Positions 53,120 through 62,580 of a stretch of 64,000 nucleotides of DNA are shown piece by piece. The stretch covers positions 992,001 to 1,056,000 of the forward strand of contig NZ_JAUFQP010000007.1 of the NCBI RefSeq assembly GCF_030409805.1. Direction: 5' to 3'. Below the pieces are notes generated by a model. The model made no database searches. It saw only the letters and a list, made by a program, of their open reading frames with translations, and had not been told where the DNA came from. Position 1 is the first letter of the stretch. Every line of letters starts with the position of its first letter. The position numbers and the translations under genes are program-made. The DNA comes from Algibacter miyuki (GTDB taxonomy: Bacteria > Bacteroidota > Bacteroidia > Flavobacteriales > Flavobacteriaceae).

Positions 53120-54583
53120 ATGGGAAAAGTAACAGGATTTAAAGAATTTGAAAGACAAGATGAAACTTACACGCCCGTAGCAGATCGTGTTAAGGATTAT
53201 AAAGAATTTACGGTTCCATTAAAAGAAGAAGAGATTACCAAACAAGGATCTCGTTGTATGGATTGTGGTATTCCTTTTTGCCATAGTGGATGTCCACTAG
53301 GTAATTTAATACCAGATTTCAATCATATGGTACACCAAGGTGAGTGGCAAAAAGCCTCTTGGTTATTGCACTCAACTAACAATTTTCCTGAGTTTACAGG
53401 GCGTTTATGTCCTGCACCTTGCGAAAAATCGTGTGTATTAGGTATTATTGAAGATCCCGTGGCTATTGAAAATATTGAAAAAAATATTGTAGAACGCGCC
53501 TTTAAAGAAGGTTGGATAAAACCACAACCACCAAAAACAAGAACAGGGAAATCTGTTGCTGTTGTAGGTTCTGGTCCTGCTGGATTAGCGGCTGCTCAAC
53601 AATTAAATAGAGCCGGACACACCGTTACTGTTTTTGAACGTGACGATGAGGTTGGTGGGTTATTACGCTACGGAATTCCTAACTTCAAAATGGAAAAAGG
53701 AATTATCGATCGTCGTGTAAAAATATTAGAAGCTGAAGGTATTACGTTTAAAACCAATGTTAACGTTGGTGTAAACTATGATGTTGAAGATTTAAAAGCA
53801 TTTGACTCTGTAGTATTATGTGGTGGAGCAACCGAAAGAAGAGCTTTACCAACACCTGGTGCTGATGCAGATGGTGTAGTACAAGCTATGGATTTCTTAA
53901 CACAACAAACTAAAGTGGTGTTAGGTAAAGAAGTTAAAGATCAAGTATTAGCAACCGACAAAAACGTCATTGTTATTGGTGGTGGTGATACAGGATCGGA
54001 TTGTGTTGGAACATCTAACCGTCATGGAGCAACATCGGTAGTTAATTTTGAAATTATGCCGAAACCTCCAGGACACCGTTCGCCAACAACGCCATGGCCT
54101 TTTTGGCCATTACAGTTAAAAACATCATCTTCTCACGAGGAAGGAGTGGAACGTAACTGGTTAATTAATACGAAGGAATTTGTAAAGGATGAAGCAGGTA
54201 AATTAATCGCTTTAAAAACAGTAAATGTGGAATGGAAAATGGTTCCTGGTGAACGTCCACAACTTATTGAAATTGCAGGTACCGAAAAAACGTGGCCTTG
54301 TGATTTAGCATTATTAGCTTTAGGTTTTACAGGTCCAGAAAGTACATTAGCTGATAAGTTAGGTATTAAAAAAGATGCCCGTTCTAATTACAAAGCAGAA
54401 TACGGTAAATACCAAACTAACGTACCAAATATTTTTGCTGCCGGTGATATGCGTCGCGGACAATCATTAATTGTATGGGCTATTTCTGAAGGTCGTGAGG
54501 CTGCCAGACAAGTAGATATTTATTTAATGGGTAAATCTAATTTACCAACCAAAGATGTTACTGGCGATTTAGTAGCTATGTAA
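53120..54583 (+). CDS. gltD: Glutamate synthase, small subunit
   Basis: The 487-residue subunit takes electrons from NAD(P)H and passes them to GltB. The N-terminal 4Fe-4S domain has SRCMDCGIPFCHSGCPLGNLIPDFN and RLCPAPCEKSCVLG. FAD motif: VAVVGSGPAGLAAAQQLNRAGHTVTVFE; second nucleotide motif: VIVIGGGDTGSDCVG; C-terminal AAGDMRRGQSLIVWAISEGREAA. It begins 3 bases after the gltB stop, so the two are translationally linked. The unit is divergent from the ammonium uptake genes, which places the supply of ammonium and its use side by side. Confidence 0.98.
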   Translation: MGKVTGFKEFERQDETYTPVADRVKDYKEFTVPLKEEEITKQGSRCMDCGIPFCHSGCPLGNLIPDFNHMVHQGEWQKASWLLHSTNNFPEFTGRLCPAPCEKSCVLGIIEDPVAIENIEKNIVERAFKEGWIKPQPPKTRTGKSVAVVGSGPAGLAAAQQLNRAGHTVTVFERDDEVGGLLRYGIPNFKMEKGIIDRRVKILEAEGITFKTNVNVGVNYDVEDLKAFDSVVLCGGATERRALPTPGADADGVVQAMDFLTQQTKVVLGKEVKDQVLATDKNVIVIGGGDTGSDCVGTSNRHGATSVVNFEIMPKPPGHRSPTTPWPFWPLQLKTSSSHEEGVERNWLINTKEFVKDEAGKLIALKTVNVEWKMVPGERPQLIEIAGTEKTWPCDLALLALGFTGPESTLADKLGIKKDARSNYKAEYGKYQTNVPNIFAAGDMRRGQSLIVWAISEGREAARQVDIYLMGKSNLPTKDVTGDLVAM

Positions 54584-54605
54584 TATTGAAATAAATTATA
54601 ATTTT

Positions 54606-54639
54606 AAAAAATGCGGACCGTTTGGTTCGCATTTTTTTG
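54606..54639. terminator. Bidirectional terminator after gltD
   Basis: AATGCGGACC pairs with GGTTCGCATT (one G-T pair) with an A-run before and a T-run after. It serves gltD and the convergent LytTR gene ending at 54659. Confidence 0.88.
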
Positions 54640-54658
54640 TTTTAATAGTTTTTTAGAA

Positions 54659-55408
54659 TTAAGACAAGCGTATAAACTTCTTCATAAAAGCATCTTTTCT
54701 TCTAATGGAAACGTCAATATTGGTTTTATCTTTCATGGTAACATAACCACCTTTGCCTTTGGTGTATTTTGTAACGTAAAACAGATTGACGAGGTAAGAA
54801 TTATGTATTCTGAAAAAGTGATTGTTAAGTAATAGCTTTTCAAATATTTTTAAGGTTTTCGAAGTGGTAATCTTATCGCCCGATTTAGTGTAAATATGAG
54901 TGTAGTTAATGTCGGCCTGACAATAATAAATATCTGAAACTTCAACAAATACATAACCGTCAGATGTGGCAATACTAATGCGTTTTAAAGCATTTTCAAC
55001 TTTTAAATTGTGAAGTAGTACGTCTATTTTGTTTTTCAGTATCGATGTTTCAACTACATTTTTAAGTTTTAAAACAGTTTCATGAAAATCGTCTTTATCT
55101 ATAGGTTTCAGTAAGTAATCTAATGCACTAAAGCGGAATGCTTCGACAGCATAAGTTTCAAAAGCGGTGGTAAATACCACGTTGAAATTAATGTTTGTAA
55201 GCTGTTTTAAAAAATCGAACCCGGTTTGATTTTTAATTTTAATATCGAGAAATACTAAGTCGGGCTGATGTGTTTTTACGGCTTCCAAACCTGCTTCAAC
55301 ACTATTAAAGGTTCCTGTAATATCGAATACATCAGGATAGTTACTGCTTAATTTTAAAATAGCATCAATGCAATGTTGTTCGTCGTCTATAATAATGGTT
55401 TTAATCAT
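54659..55408 (-). CDS. LytTR-family response regulator
   Basis: The 249-residue regulator has a CheY-like receiver (residues 1-118) with the acidic pair in IIIDDEQ, phospho-acceptor Asp55 in LVFLDIKI, and KPID with the conserved Lys, followed by a LytTR DNA-binding domain (about 145-247, RISIATSDGYVFVEVSDIYYCQAD and HFFRIHNSYLVNLFYVTKYTKGKGG). Its kinase partner is encoded 2 bases upstream. Targets cannot be read; the neighbours gltBD and the exported four-gene operon at 57.6 kb are candidates by position only. Confidence 0.95.
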   Translation of the reverse strand: MIKTIIIDDEQHCIDAILKLSSNYPDVFDITGTFNSVEAGLEAVKTHQPDLVFLDIKIKNQTGFDFLKQLTNINFNVVFTTAFETYAVEAFRFSALDYLLKPIDKDDFHETVLKLKNVVETSILKNKIDVLLHNLKVENALKRISIATSDGYVFVEVSDIYYCQADINYTHIYTKSGDKITTSKTLKIFEKLLLNNHFFRIHNSYLVNLFYVTKYTKGKGGYVTMKDKTNIDVSIRRKDAFMKKFIRLS

Positions 55409-55410
55409 AC

Positions 55411-57456
55411 TTAAAATGCAAATATTAAAGGGAGTTTTACTTCTACCCGCACGCCTTGTGGTTTGTCTATTATGGTCATGCTTCCTTTGGTTTTCTTTTG
55501 GGTATTGAGAATATCAATTCTGTTTTTAGTAAGGTTAATTCCAATAGATTTGTTTTCTGTATGTTTCGTTTCATTTAAGTTTCTGCCAACACCATTATCG
55601 TCTACAGTACAAAATAAAAGGTTATTTTCTTTTTTAAATTGAAGTTTAATATGTCCGGAGTTTTTCATTTGAGCAATACCATGCCAAATGCTATTCTCTA
55701 AAAAGGGTTGTAGAATTAACGGTGGAATTAGGGTGTTGCTAGGGTCTATGTCATCGTTGACTTCAATACTATAGGTGAAATTATGATTGAGGCGCTTTTG
55801 TTCAATATCTAGATAGTTTTTTAAAACCTCGATATCATCTTTTAGAAGGACTTCTTTTTCGGTGGAACTTTCAAGTGTTTTTCGAATTAATCGTGCGAAT
55901 TTAGTGAGGTAATTGGTTGCCGATTCAGTGTCGTTTTTTAGAATATAACTATTAATAGAATTTAGTGCATTGAATAAAAAATGCGGATCCATTTGCGCTC
56001 GCAAGGCTTTGAGTTCGGTATCAGCTACTTTTAAATTAAAATCGGACTCTTGCTTTTTCCTATAAAAAAACATGCCTGTTATTATGAGTAAAAATAAACT
56101 TCCGCCGCCAAAAATAGTGAGATTGCGCATGTGTTTTTGGCGGTCTAATTCTTCTTTTGCTAAAAGCCTTTCGCGCTCAAAATTACTTTCGAGTTTGGTT
56201 TTTTCGTTTTGGTGCTTATACTGTTCCTCCACTCGAGCTAGTTCTTCTTTCTTTTCAATCGAATAAAAACTATCTTTTAAAATAATGGCTTCGTCCATAA
56301 AGTGATAAGCCTGTTTGTAATTGCCGAGTTTATAGTTGGTTTTAGTTAAGCTCTCTAAAGCATTTACTTGTAAATTCAAGCTGTTTGCTTCTTCAGCATA
56401 AGCTAAAGAGGTTTTAAAATGCTGTTTGGCTTCAGTTAAATTATTATTCAAATTAGAGTAGCAAACACCCATATTGTCATGCACAATAGCCAAATTGGTG
56501 TGGTTATTCAAAGATTCGTAAATGGGTTTAGATTGTTTGAAGTGTTCTAGAGCCTTATTGTAATCTTTTAACGTAATATAAGCCATCCCGATATTGGTAA
56601 TGGCACTTGCCATGCCTGATGGGTTGTTTATATCCTGCATGATGTTAAAAGCTTTATTGTAATTGGCTATAGCATTTTTGGGCTGTTTTAAATAATCGTA
56701 AGCTGTGCCTATATTATTTAAACTGTTCGCTAATCCGTATTTGTAATCTTTTATTTTATAAATGTTTACGGCTTTGTTGTGAAAAGTAATGGCTTTAGTG
56801 AATTTTTCTAATCGGGTATAAAGCATACCGATGCTGCCGTTAATTGCCGCATAATCTAGGCTTGTGGTATCTTTTAATTTTTCATGAAGTGTTAAGGCTT
56901 CGAAATAAGTGGATAGCGCGGCTGGGTAATCAGTTAAATACATGTGGTTTAAACCAATGCTGTTGAGCATTTTTGCCATGAGTACACTATCTTTTTCAGC
57001 TTTAAATACTAAATATGCTTCGGTGTTTTTGGCATTGGCTTGTTGGTAATCGGCTTGACTAAAATAAACGAGACCTTTGTTGTATATGGCTCTGGCTTTT
57101 CGACCTTTATCGTTGGTTTTATCATAAATGGCAATGGCTTTATCATACATAGCCAAGGCTAACGAGTCTTCTCCTTTACTAGAATAATTATGACCTTTAT
57201 ATTGATATGACCGCGCGAGGTGTTGTTGGTTGTTTCCTGTTTTTGCAATCTGTATAGCTTCATCTAAAACCTTTAGGCCTTTATCTGGATTGGATAAATA
57301 GTAGTTGTAACCCAATTCTATTAAAACGTTTAAACGTAGGCTGTCCTGTTGCTTATTAGTTGTTAATAGCAAGGTTTCTAATGAATCGATAGTACGCTGC
57401 TGCGTATATAAATTCATACAAATAAAAAACACAAAATAGTGTAGACTTTTCTTCAT
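55411..57456 (-). CDS. TPR sensor histidine kinase (LytS/His_kinase type)
   Basis: The 681-residue protein has a signal peptide (MKKSLHYFVFFICMNLYTQ), about eight TPR units in the periplasm (about 40-400; for example AKSLVHN-type repeats such as YGLANSLNNIGTAYDYLKQPKNAIANYNKAF), a coiled coil (RVEEQYKHQNEKTKLESNFERERL), one membrane helix (about 427-447, TIFGGGSLFLLIITGMFFY), and a His_kinase module with His492 in RAQMDPHFLFNALNSINSYI, then an ATPase domain with PLILQPFLENSIWHGI and DDNGVGRN. It forms a two-component pair with the LytTR regulator 2 bases downstream. The signal sensed is unknown. Confidence 0.94.
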   Translation of the reverse strand: MKKSLHYFVFFICMNLYTQQRTIDSLETLLLTTNKQQDSLRLNVLIELGYNYYLSNPDKGLKVLDEAIQIAKTGNNQQHLARSYQYKGHNYSSKGEDSLALAMYDKAIAIYDKTNDKGRKARAIYNKGLVYFSQADYQQANAKNTEAYLVFKAEKDSVLMAKMLNSIGLNHMYLTDYPAALSTYFEALTLHEKLKDTTSLDYAAINGSIGMLYTRLEKFTKAITFHNKAVNIYKIKDYKYGLANSLNNIGTAYDYLKQPKNAIANYNKAFNIMQDINNPSGMASAITNIGMAYITLKDYNKALEHFKQSKPIYESLNNHTNLAIVHDNMGVCYSNLNNNLTEAKQHFKTSLAYAEEANSLNLQVNALESLTKTNYKLGNYKQAYHFMDEAIILKDSFYSIEKKEELARVEEQYKHQNEKTKLESNFERERLLAKEELDRQKHMRNLTIFGGGSLFLLIITGMFFYRKKQESDFNLKVADTELKALRAQMDPHFLFNALNSINSYILKNDTESATNYLTKFARLIRKTLESSTEKEVLLKDDIEVLKNYLDIEQKRLNHNFTYSIEVNDDIDPSNTLIPPLILQPFLENSIWHGIAQMKNSGHIKLQFKKENNLLFCTVDDNGVGRNLNETKHTENKSIGINLTKNRIDILNTQKKTKGSMTIIDKPQGVRVEVKLPLIFAF

Positions 57457-57644
57457 TAAGAATTAAAAGTTTACCGGTTAATAGCTGCGACTAAAATACA
57501 AATTACGAAAGAATTTACTGTATCTATTTGTAAATAAATTGTTTACAGATAATAAGTGAAAGTCAACGAATAATAATTTAGACTAGTGCAACCCTCAAAA
57601 TACGAGTATTTTTAACCTGCTATTAATAATCCAATCCCTCTAAA

Positions 57645-58946
57645 ATGAAAAATCTAAGACCTTTAGTGCTTTCACCAATTCTGCTATGTTGTTTTTTTAC
57701 GTTCGCGCAAAATACCATCGGCGATATTAAGTATAAACGAAGTTCGTTGCATACTTTTATGGTGAGTAACCCCGACCAGGAATACAGCGATACCATCCAA
57801 AGTATTTTTATTGATGCTCCTGTTATTGATAAATTTAACAATCACCTTGTAAAGGCTCGACTGGTTTCTAAAACAGATCCTAATTTTGTTTATGATGCTC
57901 CGGAAGTAGAAGCGTCTAAGAAAAAAGGATTGATGTCTAAATTTTCTAAAAAATCTAATACAGACGATACGGGGACCGATAAAAGAAATCAACATTTAGC
58001 TATTTTAAATTATTTAAACGGAAACCATATAGCGAAATCTTTAGTTTCAAAATGGTTTAATAGAAGTGAAAATGGAGGTTTTAATATGGATTTAATTGCC
58101 GAACGTGGCTTTTATAATGCTTCCGATTTAGATGTTAAAATAGCAAATAGTACCGAACGTGGCACAGCGCTCCTTGCCGATGCTGGTGAAGAACTTATTA
58201 AAAACACTTTTGTTATTGTTAACGATTTTAAATACACTAATAAAGAAGAGGTGGCGGCTGTAGCAAAAGGTATTTTAAGTGGCGTTACCAAAGTTGCTTC
58301 GGTATTAGGTAAGAGTAGTTTGGCTACCACTGCGACATTAACGTCTAAAGGTGCTGAAATTGCAGGAAAAGGCTACGTTATTAAAACAAAAGCCCACTTG
58401 TATAAATTGGTTTGGAATGATGAGGTTGCTAATGTTTTTTATAATAGTTTTTGGACAGATGATTCCGAATTAGATCCATTAAAGATAAAAGCGTTTAACG
58501 AAACAGATGTTTTTAAATTAGAATATATAGGCACAGAAACGTCTTGGGCCGATATACAAAGTTCTTCATATTCGCAAAAAAGTAATGTCGATTTAATTAG
58601 TGTGGCTACCGTAAGAGCTATTGATAATGTAATTTCTAAACTGCAACGCGAGTTTGAAGTGTTTAGAACCAAAACGCCTTTAATAAGTTCCGATCCATTA
58701 GCGGCCAAAATTGGTTTAAAAGAAAACTTAGAAAAAGGAGATAAATACGAAGTACTAGAACAGATTCTTACAGATGAAGGCACTACAGAATACAAACGCT
58801 TGGGCGTAATAAAAGTTGAAAAAGATCTTATTTGGGATAATCGATACAATGCTAATGAAGAACATACTTCGGAATTAGAATACACCACTTTTAGCGGCCC
58901 AAAAAATAAATATTATGCTGGTATGCTTATCAGACAAATAAATTAA
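57645..58946 (+). CDS. Exported protein of unknown function, first in a four-gene operon
   Basis: The 433-residue protein has a signal peptide ending around FTFAQ and a mature chain with no motif I can name. It has a basic Ser/Lys-rich insertion (KKKGLMSKFSKKSNTDDTGTDKRNQ, about 91-115), a conserved-looking stretch AILNYLNGNHIAKSLVSKWFNR, and an alanine/glycine-rich central part (AVAKGILSGVTKVASVLGKSSLATTATLTSKG, about 205-240) that could be a membrane-active hairpin, then YKLVWNDEVANVFYNSFW and QREFEVFRTKTPLIS. The next gene starts 25 bases downstream, so this is the head of the operon. Function unknown. Confidence 0.75.
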   Translation: MKNLRPLVLSPILLCCFFTFAQNTIGDIKYKRSSLHTFMVSNPDQEYSDTIQSIFIDAPVIDKFNNHLVKARLVSKTDPNFVYDAPEVEASKKKGLMSKFSKKSNTDDTGTDKRNQHLAILNYLNGNHIAKSLVSKWFNRSENGGFNMDLIAERGFYNASDLDVKIANSTERGTALLADAGEELIKNTFVIVNDFKYTNKEEVAAVAKGILSGVTKVASVLGKSSLATTATLTSKGAEIAGKGYVIKTKAHLYKLVWNDEVANVFYNSFWTDDSELDPLKIKAFNETDVFKLEYIGTETSWADIQSSSYSQKSNVDLISVATVRAIDNVISKLQREFEVFRTKTPLISSDPLAAKIGLKENLEKGDKYEVLEQILTDEGTTEYKRLGVIKVEKDLIWDNRYNANEEHTSELEYTTFSGPKNKYYAGMLIRQIN

Positions 58947-58971
58947 TTACCCTTTTAATATCCTTACTAAT

Positions 58972-59493
58972 ATGAAATTTAAAAACACTCTAGTACTCGT
59001 TATACTGTTATTTGTGGGAACTACCGCAAGTGCCCAATGGAAGAAAAACAAGGCGAATGAAGATACTCGAATTTGGCGCTATGATTTAGAATGTCAAGGT
59101 ATAGCCAAATTAGGCTCCAAATTGGTAAAAGTATGGTCGTACTCTAAAAACCCAAAACACGCTATTTCCCGATCTATGAAAAATGCAGTTCATGGCATTA
59201 TTTTTAAAGGTTATGCAGGTGGCGGACAAGGATGCACATCTTTTAGTCCTTTAGTAAAAGATGCAGAAACCGAAGGGAAGTTTCAAGAGTTTTTCGATAG
59301 CTTTTTTGCCGATGGTGGCGAGTATTTGAAATACGTTTCGGCGGCAACCGATGGGAGCATTGCAGCTGGCGATCGTTTAAAAATTAGTAAGCGTGAATAT
59401 AAAATAGGCGTTATTGTAAACGTGCAAGTTGATCAGTTAAGAAAACGTTTAGAGAGTAAAGAGATTATTAGAGGATTAGCCTCTGGATTTTAA
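58972..59493 (+). CDS. Exported protein of unknown function, LPP20/FlgT-like
   Basis: The 173-residue protein has a signal peptide (VILLFVGTTASAQ) and a compact domain: YDLECQGIAKLGSKLVKVWSYSKNPKHAISRSMKNAVHGIIFKGY, with two Cys (DLECQG and GQGCTSF) that might form a disulfide, and a last part REYKIGVIVNVQVDQLRKRLES. The VKVWSYSKNPKHAISRSMKNAVHGIIF segment resembles LPP20/FlgT-N-type domains of outer-membrane ring proteins, but this is a weak eye-match. It is second in the operon; gene three starts 7 bases later. Confidence 0.65.
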   Translation: MKFKNTLVLVILLFVGTTASAQWKKNKANEDTRIWRYDLECQGIAKLGSKLVKVWSYSKNPKHAISRSMKNAVHGIIFKGYAGGGQGCTSFSPLVKDAETEGKFQEFFDSFFADGGEYLKYVSAATDGSIAAGDRLKISKREYKIGVIVNVQVDQLRKRLESKEIIRGLASGF

Positions 59494-59500
59494 AAAAATA

Positions 59501-60469
59501 ATGATTATGAAATTACAGATACAAAAAAAGATTACAATTTGTTTTTTCCTTTTAGGAATACTCGTTTTTGGTCAGGCGAAAAAACCAACCCTAATGGTGG
59601 TGCCCAGTGATGCTTGGTGTATAAAAAATGGTTATGTATTAAATTTTGACGATCAAGGCACAATGGTGCAAATACCCGATTATCAAAAAGCCTTTCAACA
59701 AGATACCGATGTGCTTTTAGTTATCAGTCAAATTAATGGCATGATGGCAGATAGAGGTTTTCCGTTGAAAAATATGGAATCGGCTATAAAAACACTTAAA
59801 TCGAATGCTGCGGAAGACAATATGCGTGTATCTAAAGATGCTGGTAGTGGTGTAAGCGAAAGCCCTATAGATGCCTTAAAAAAAGTAGCCAAAGCAGATA
59901 TTATTATGCAACTCACTTGGGTAGTAAATAAAACGGGACCCAAGAAATCCATCACTTTCAACCTTCAAGGTTTAGATGCTTATACTGATAAACAAATAGC
60001 TACGGCTGCCGGCACTGGAGCGCCATCTTTTGCTGCGGAAACACCTGTTTTACTTTCTGAAGCTGTATTGGCGCACATGGATAAATTTACCGAGCGCCTG
60101 CAAGCGCATTTTGATGATATGTTTGAAAACGGAAGAGAAATTATTGTTCGAATTCAAAAATGGGACGATTGGGATGGCGATTTAGAAACTGAATATGGTG
60201 ATGATGGTGAAGAGCTCGGTTATATTATTGAAGACTGGTTGGCAGCTAACACGAAAAACGGTCGATTCAGCACTACGGACATGACCGAAAGTATGGCTTT
60301 ATTCGAGCAAGTTAGAATACCGCTTTACAACGATCAAAACAGAGCTATTGATGCACGAAGATACACCAACGAACTCTCTAAGTTTTTAAAGAATGCACCA
60401 TACAATATTCCTAATAAATTAGTGATGAAAGGTTTGGGTAGAGCGACTATAATTTTAGGAGGAAAATAA
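59501..60469 (+). CDS. Exported DUF6175-like protein
   Basis: The 322-residue protein has a signal peptide (ICFFLLGILVFGQA) and a mature part starting KKPTLMVVPSDAWCIKNGYVLNFDDQGT, then PDYQKAFQQDTDVLLVISQINGMMADRGFPLKNMESAIKTL, which matches my memory of the Bacteroidota DUF6175 family. A very acidic stretch (WDDWDGDLETEYGDDGEELGY, about 215-235) stands out. ATG at 59501 or 59507 could be the start. It is third in the operon, 14 bases before gene four. The family has no assigned function; the set of genes hints at an outer-membrane or cell-surface assembly. Confidence 0.7.
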   Translation: MIMKLQIQKKITICFFLLGILVFGQAKKPTLMVVPSDAWCIKNGYVLNFDDQGTMVQIPDYQKAFQQDTDVLLVISQINGMMADRGFPLKNMESAIKTLKSNAAEDNMRVSKDAGSGVSESPIDALKKVAKADIIMQLTWVVNKTGPKKSITFNLQGLDAYTDKQIATAAGTGAPSFAAETPVLLSEAVLAHMDKFTERLQAHFDDMFENGREIIVRIQKWDDWDGDLETEYGDDGEELGYIIEDWLAANTKNGRFSTTDMTESMALFEQVRIPLYNDQNRAIDARRYTNELSKFLKNAPYNIPNKLVMKGLGRATIILGGK

Positions 60470-60483
60470 TTAAAACTGAAGCA

Positions 60484-61422
60484 ATGAAAAAAATAATATA
60501 TACTCTGTTTTTTGTGAGTTCATTAGTGTTAGTGGCTCAAGACAATATAAATTACGATGGCATTTTTATTGGGTCTTATGTGCCAAGTCAAGTGGAAAAT
60601 ATGCCCTTAGCAGCTAAAAAAATGTTGTCCAACAAATTGAGTCAGATTATTACGCAAAAAGGTATTGGTGATACCAGCTATAATTCACGCTTTATAATTA
60701 CGCCAAATATAGCGGTGTTAAGCAAAGATGTGGTGCCTAGTGCTCCGCCCAAAGTAGCCTTAAATTTAGAAGTTACCTTTTATATTGGCGATGGTATTGA
60801 TGGTACACTTTACGTTAGCGAAACGGTTTCTGCAAAAGGGGTTGGTACTAACGAGAATAAGGCTTATATCGCTGCTGTTCGACAAATTAGACCCAAAAGC
60901 CCAACATTGCAAGATTTTGTAAAAAGAGGCAAAGAGCGCGTTATTGAGTATTATAATAATAACTGTGATTTGGTACTTAAAAAAGTAGATGGATTAAGTG
61001 CTCGAAACCAATACGAAGAAGCTTTAGGGGTCTTAGCAGGTGTGCCAGAAGTGAGTCAATGTTTCGATAAGGTAAAAGGTAAAATGAGTTCAGTTTATAC
61101 GAAAGCAATTAATGTGAGTTGCAAACGTAAGCTGAATGAAGCCAATAGTATTTGGTCTGCAAACCAAGATTTGAATGCAGCTAACGCAGCTGGCGCAATT
61201 TTAGCTAGTATTGAGCCTCAAGCAGATTGTTTTAATGAAGTAAAAGCGCTTTATAAAAACATAGCCGAACGCGTAAAAACTAAGGAGCTTTTAGATCGCG
61301 ATTGGCAATATAAATTAAAAGAATTAGATGTTGAACGATCACGTATCCAATCGGCCAGAGATATTGGCGTAGCTCAAGGTTTAAATCAGCAACCCACTTA
61401 TAATATTAGAGGGTGGTACTAA
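60484..61422 (+). CDS. Exported protein of unknown function, last in the four-gene operon
   Basis: The 312-residue protein has a signal peptide (FFVSSLVLVAQ), an N-terminal domain with FIGSYVPSQVENMPLAAKKMLSNKLSQIITQKGIG and NSRFIITPNIAVLSKDVVPSAPPKVALNLEVTFYIGDG, resembling CsgG/FlgT-type nucleotide-independent assembly domains, then a helical part with paired Cys residues (NNCDLVLKKVDG, VSQCFDKVKG, NVSCKRKLNEAN, QADCFNEVKA). The last four Cys occur at similar spacing, so two disulfides are likely. It ends NIRGWY. No family could be named. A 131-base gap follows. Confidence 0.65.
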   Translation: MKKIIYTLFFVSSLVLVAQDNINYDGIFIGSYVPSQVENMPLAAKKMLSNKLSQIITQKGIGDTSYNSRFIITPNIAVLSKDVVPSAPPKVALNLEVTFYIGDGIDGTLYVSETVSAKGVGTNENKAYIAAVRQIRPKSPTLQDFVKRGKERVIEYYNNNCDLVLKKVDGLSARNQYEEALGVLAGVPEVSQCFDKVKGKMSSVYTKAINVSCKRKLNEANSIWSANQDLNAANAAGAILASIEPQADCFNEVKALYKNIAERVKTKELLDRDWQYKLKELDVERSRIQSARDIGVAQGLNQQPTYNIRGWY

Positions 61423-61553
61423 TCAAGTTGAGTTGATGATTTCCCTCTCGGAAGACATCGCTCAGTCAAAAGCATTTTAAGTAAATAAAGTTATTCCCTC
61501 TAGTAATCATTTGATAGTATTAAACAATTCATTAATCCATTAAAACGAACACA

Positions 61554-62579
61554 ATGAAAACAAAACTATCTATTTTAGTAATGGCATTACTTTTTGTATA
61601 TCAAGTAAATGCCCAAAATGTTTTAACCGTAGATAACACGCAAGGCGCAAATGCACAATACAATAGTCTGCAAGGAGCTATTTCCGCAGCAAGTGCAGGC
61701 GATACCATTTACGTACATGCATCTATCACTAGCTATGGCGAGGTTGTTATTAATAAACAACTTACATTAATTGGTTTTGGACATAGTGACACCGACAAGC
61801 TTACTTATATAAGCAGTGCTAATTTTAGCTCAAATTCGTCCAATTCAAAGCTGTCTGGTTTTTATGTAACAGGTAGTGTGTATTCTAGTAGTGTGGACCA
61901 ATTATCAGGGCTTAGTATTGAAAATAATTATATTTCATCCACTTTATATTTTGGCAATGGTGGCGTTGATAATGTGATTATCAGAGGAAATGTTATTAAT
62001 GCTATTGGCACGAATAATAATTCTCAAAATGCATATACAAATACCATTATAACAAATAATATTATTACAGGTGCACTGTATGTGTATAACCATGATAGTA
62101 CGACTATTAAAAATAATATTTTTTCAAACACTAATGGAAGCAGACAAATTGTAAACCATAATAGTTCTACAGGCATGTTAACAGTGCAAAACAACATTAT
62201 CTATAGACATTATTATAGTACACTCGGTGTTAATAGTGCTGGGGTTCGGTACGAATACTGTTTAGCATATAATCGAAGCTCAGGAAACCTTGATGATTTA
62301 GATGGCGATAATAACCTAAATAATCAAAACCCGCTTTTTGTTGAAGATAATGATGATGCTCTTTTTAGTGCTGGAGATGACTATCACCTCAAGCTAGGCT
62401 CACCAGCTATTGGAGCAGGAGCCAATGGTGTAGATATCGGCTTATACGATGGAACACCGTTTATTTTTAATAATTATGGGTATTCTAACGGTATTCCAAC
62501 GGTTAAAATTACCAGCATTACCGATCGTGTGGCAACTGGTGAAAATTTAAGCGTTACTATAAACACTAACGCCAATTAA
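61554..62579 (+). CDS. Secreted right-handed beta-helix repeat protein
   Basis: The 341-residue protein has a signal peptide (MKTKLSILVMALLFVYQVNAQ) and a parallel beta-helix of the pectate-lyase-like type, seen as repeating I/V-N-N runs: AISAASAGDTIYVHAS, SKLSGFYVTG, GLSIENNYISS, VIIRGNVINAIG, TIITNNIITG and TIKNNIFSNT. A DLDGDNNLNNQNPLF stretch and GSPAIGAGANGVDIGLYDG close the helix, as in other bacterial surface beta-helix proteins. There is no T9SS C-terminal domain; the end is ITSITDRVATGENLSVTINTNAN. The downstream repeat-protein gene starts 1 base after the stop, so the two are translationally coupled. Confidence 0.85.
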   Translation: MKTKLSILVMALLFVYQVNAQNVLTVDNTQGANAQYNSLQGAISAASAGDTIYVHASITSYGEVVINKQLTLIGFGHSDTDKLTYISSANFSSNSSNSKLSGFYVTGSVYSSSVDQLSGLSIENNYISSTLYFGNGGVDNVIIRGNVINAIGTNNNSQNAYTNTIITNNIITGALYVYNHDSTTIKNNIFSNTNGSRQIVNHNSSTGMLTVQNNIIYRHYYSTLGVNSAGVRYEYCLAYNRSSGNLDDLDGDNNLNNQNPLFVEDNDDALFSAGDDYHLKLGSPAIGAGANGVDIGLYDGTPFIFNNYGYSNGIPTVKITSITDRVATGENLSVTINTNAN

Positions 62580-62580
62580 C

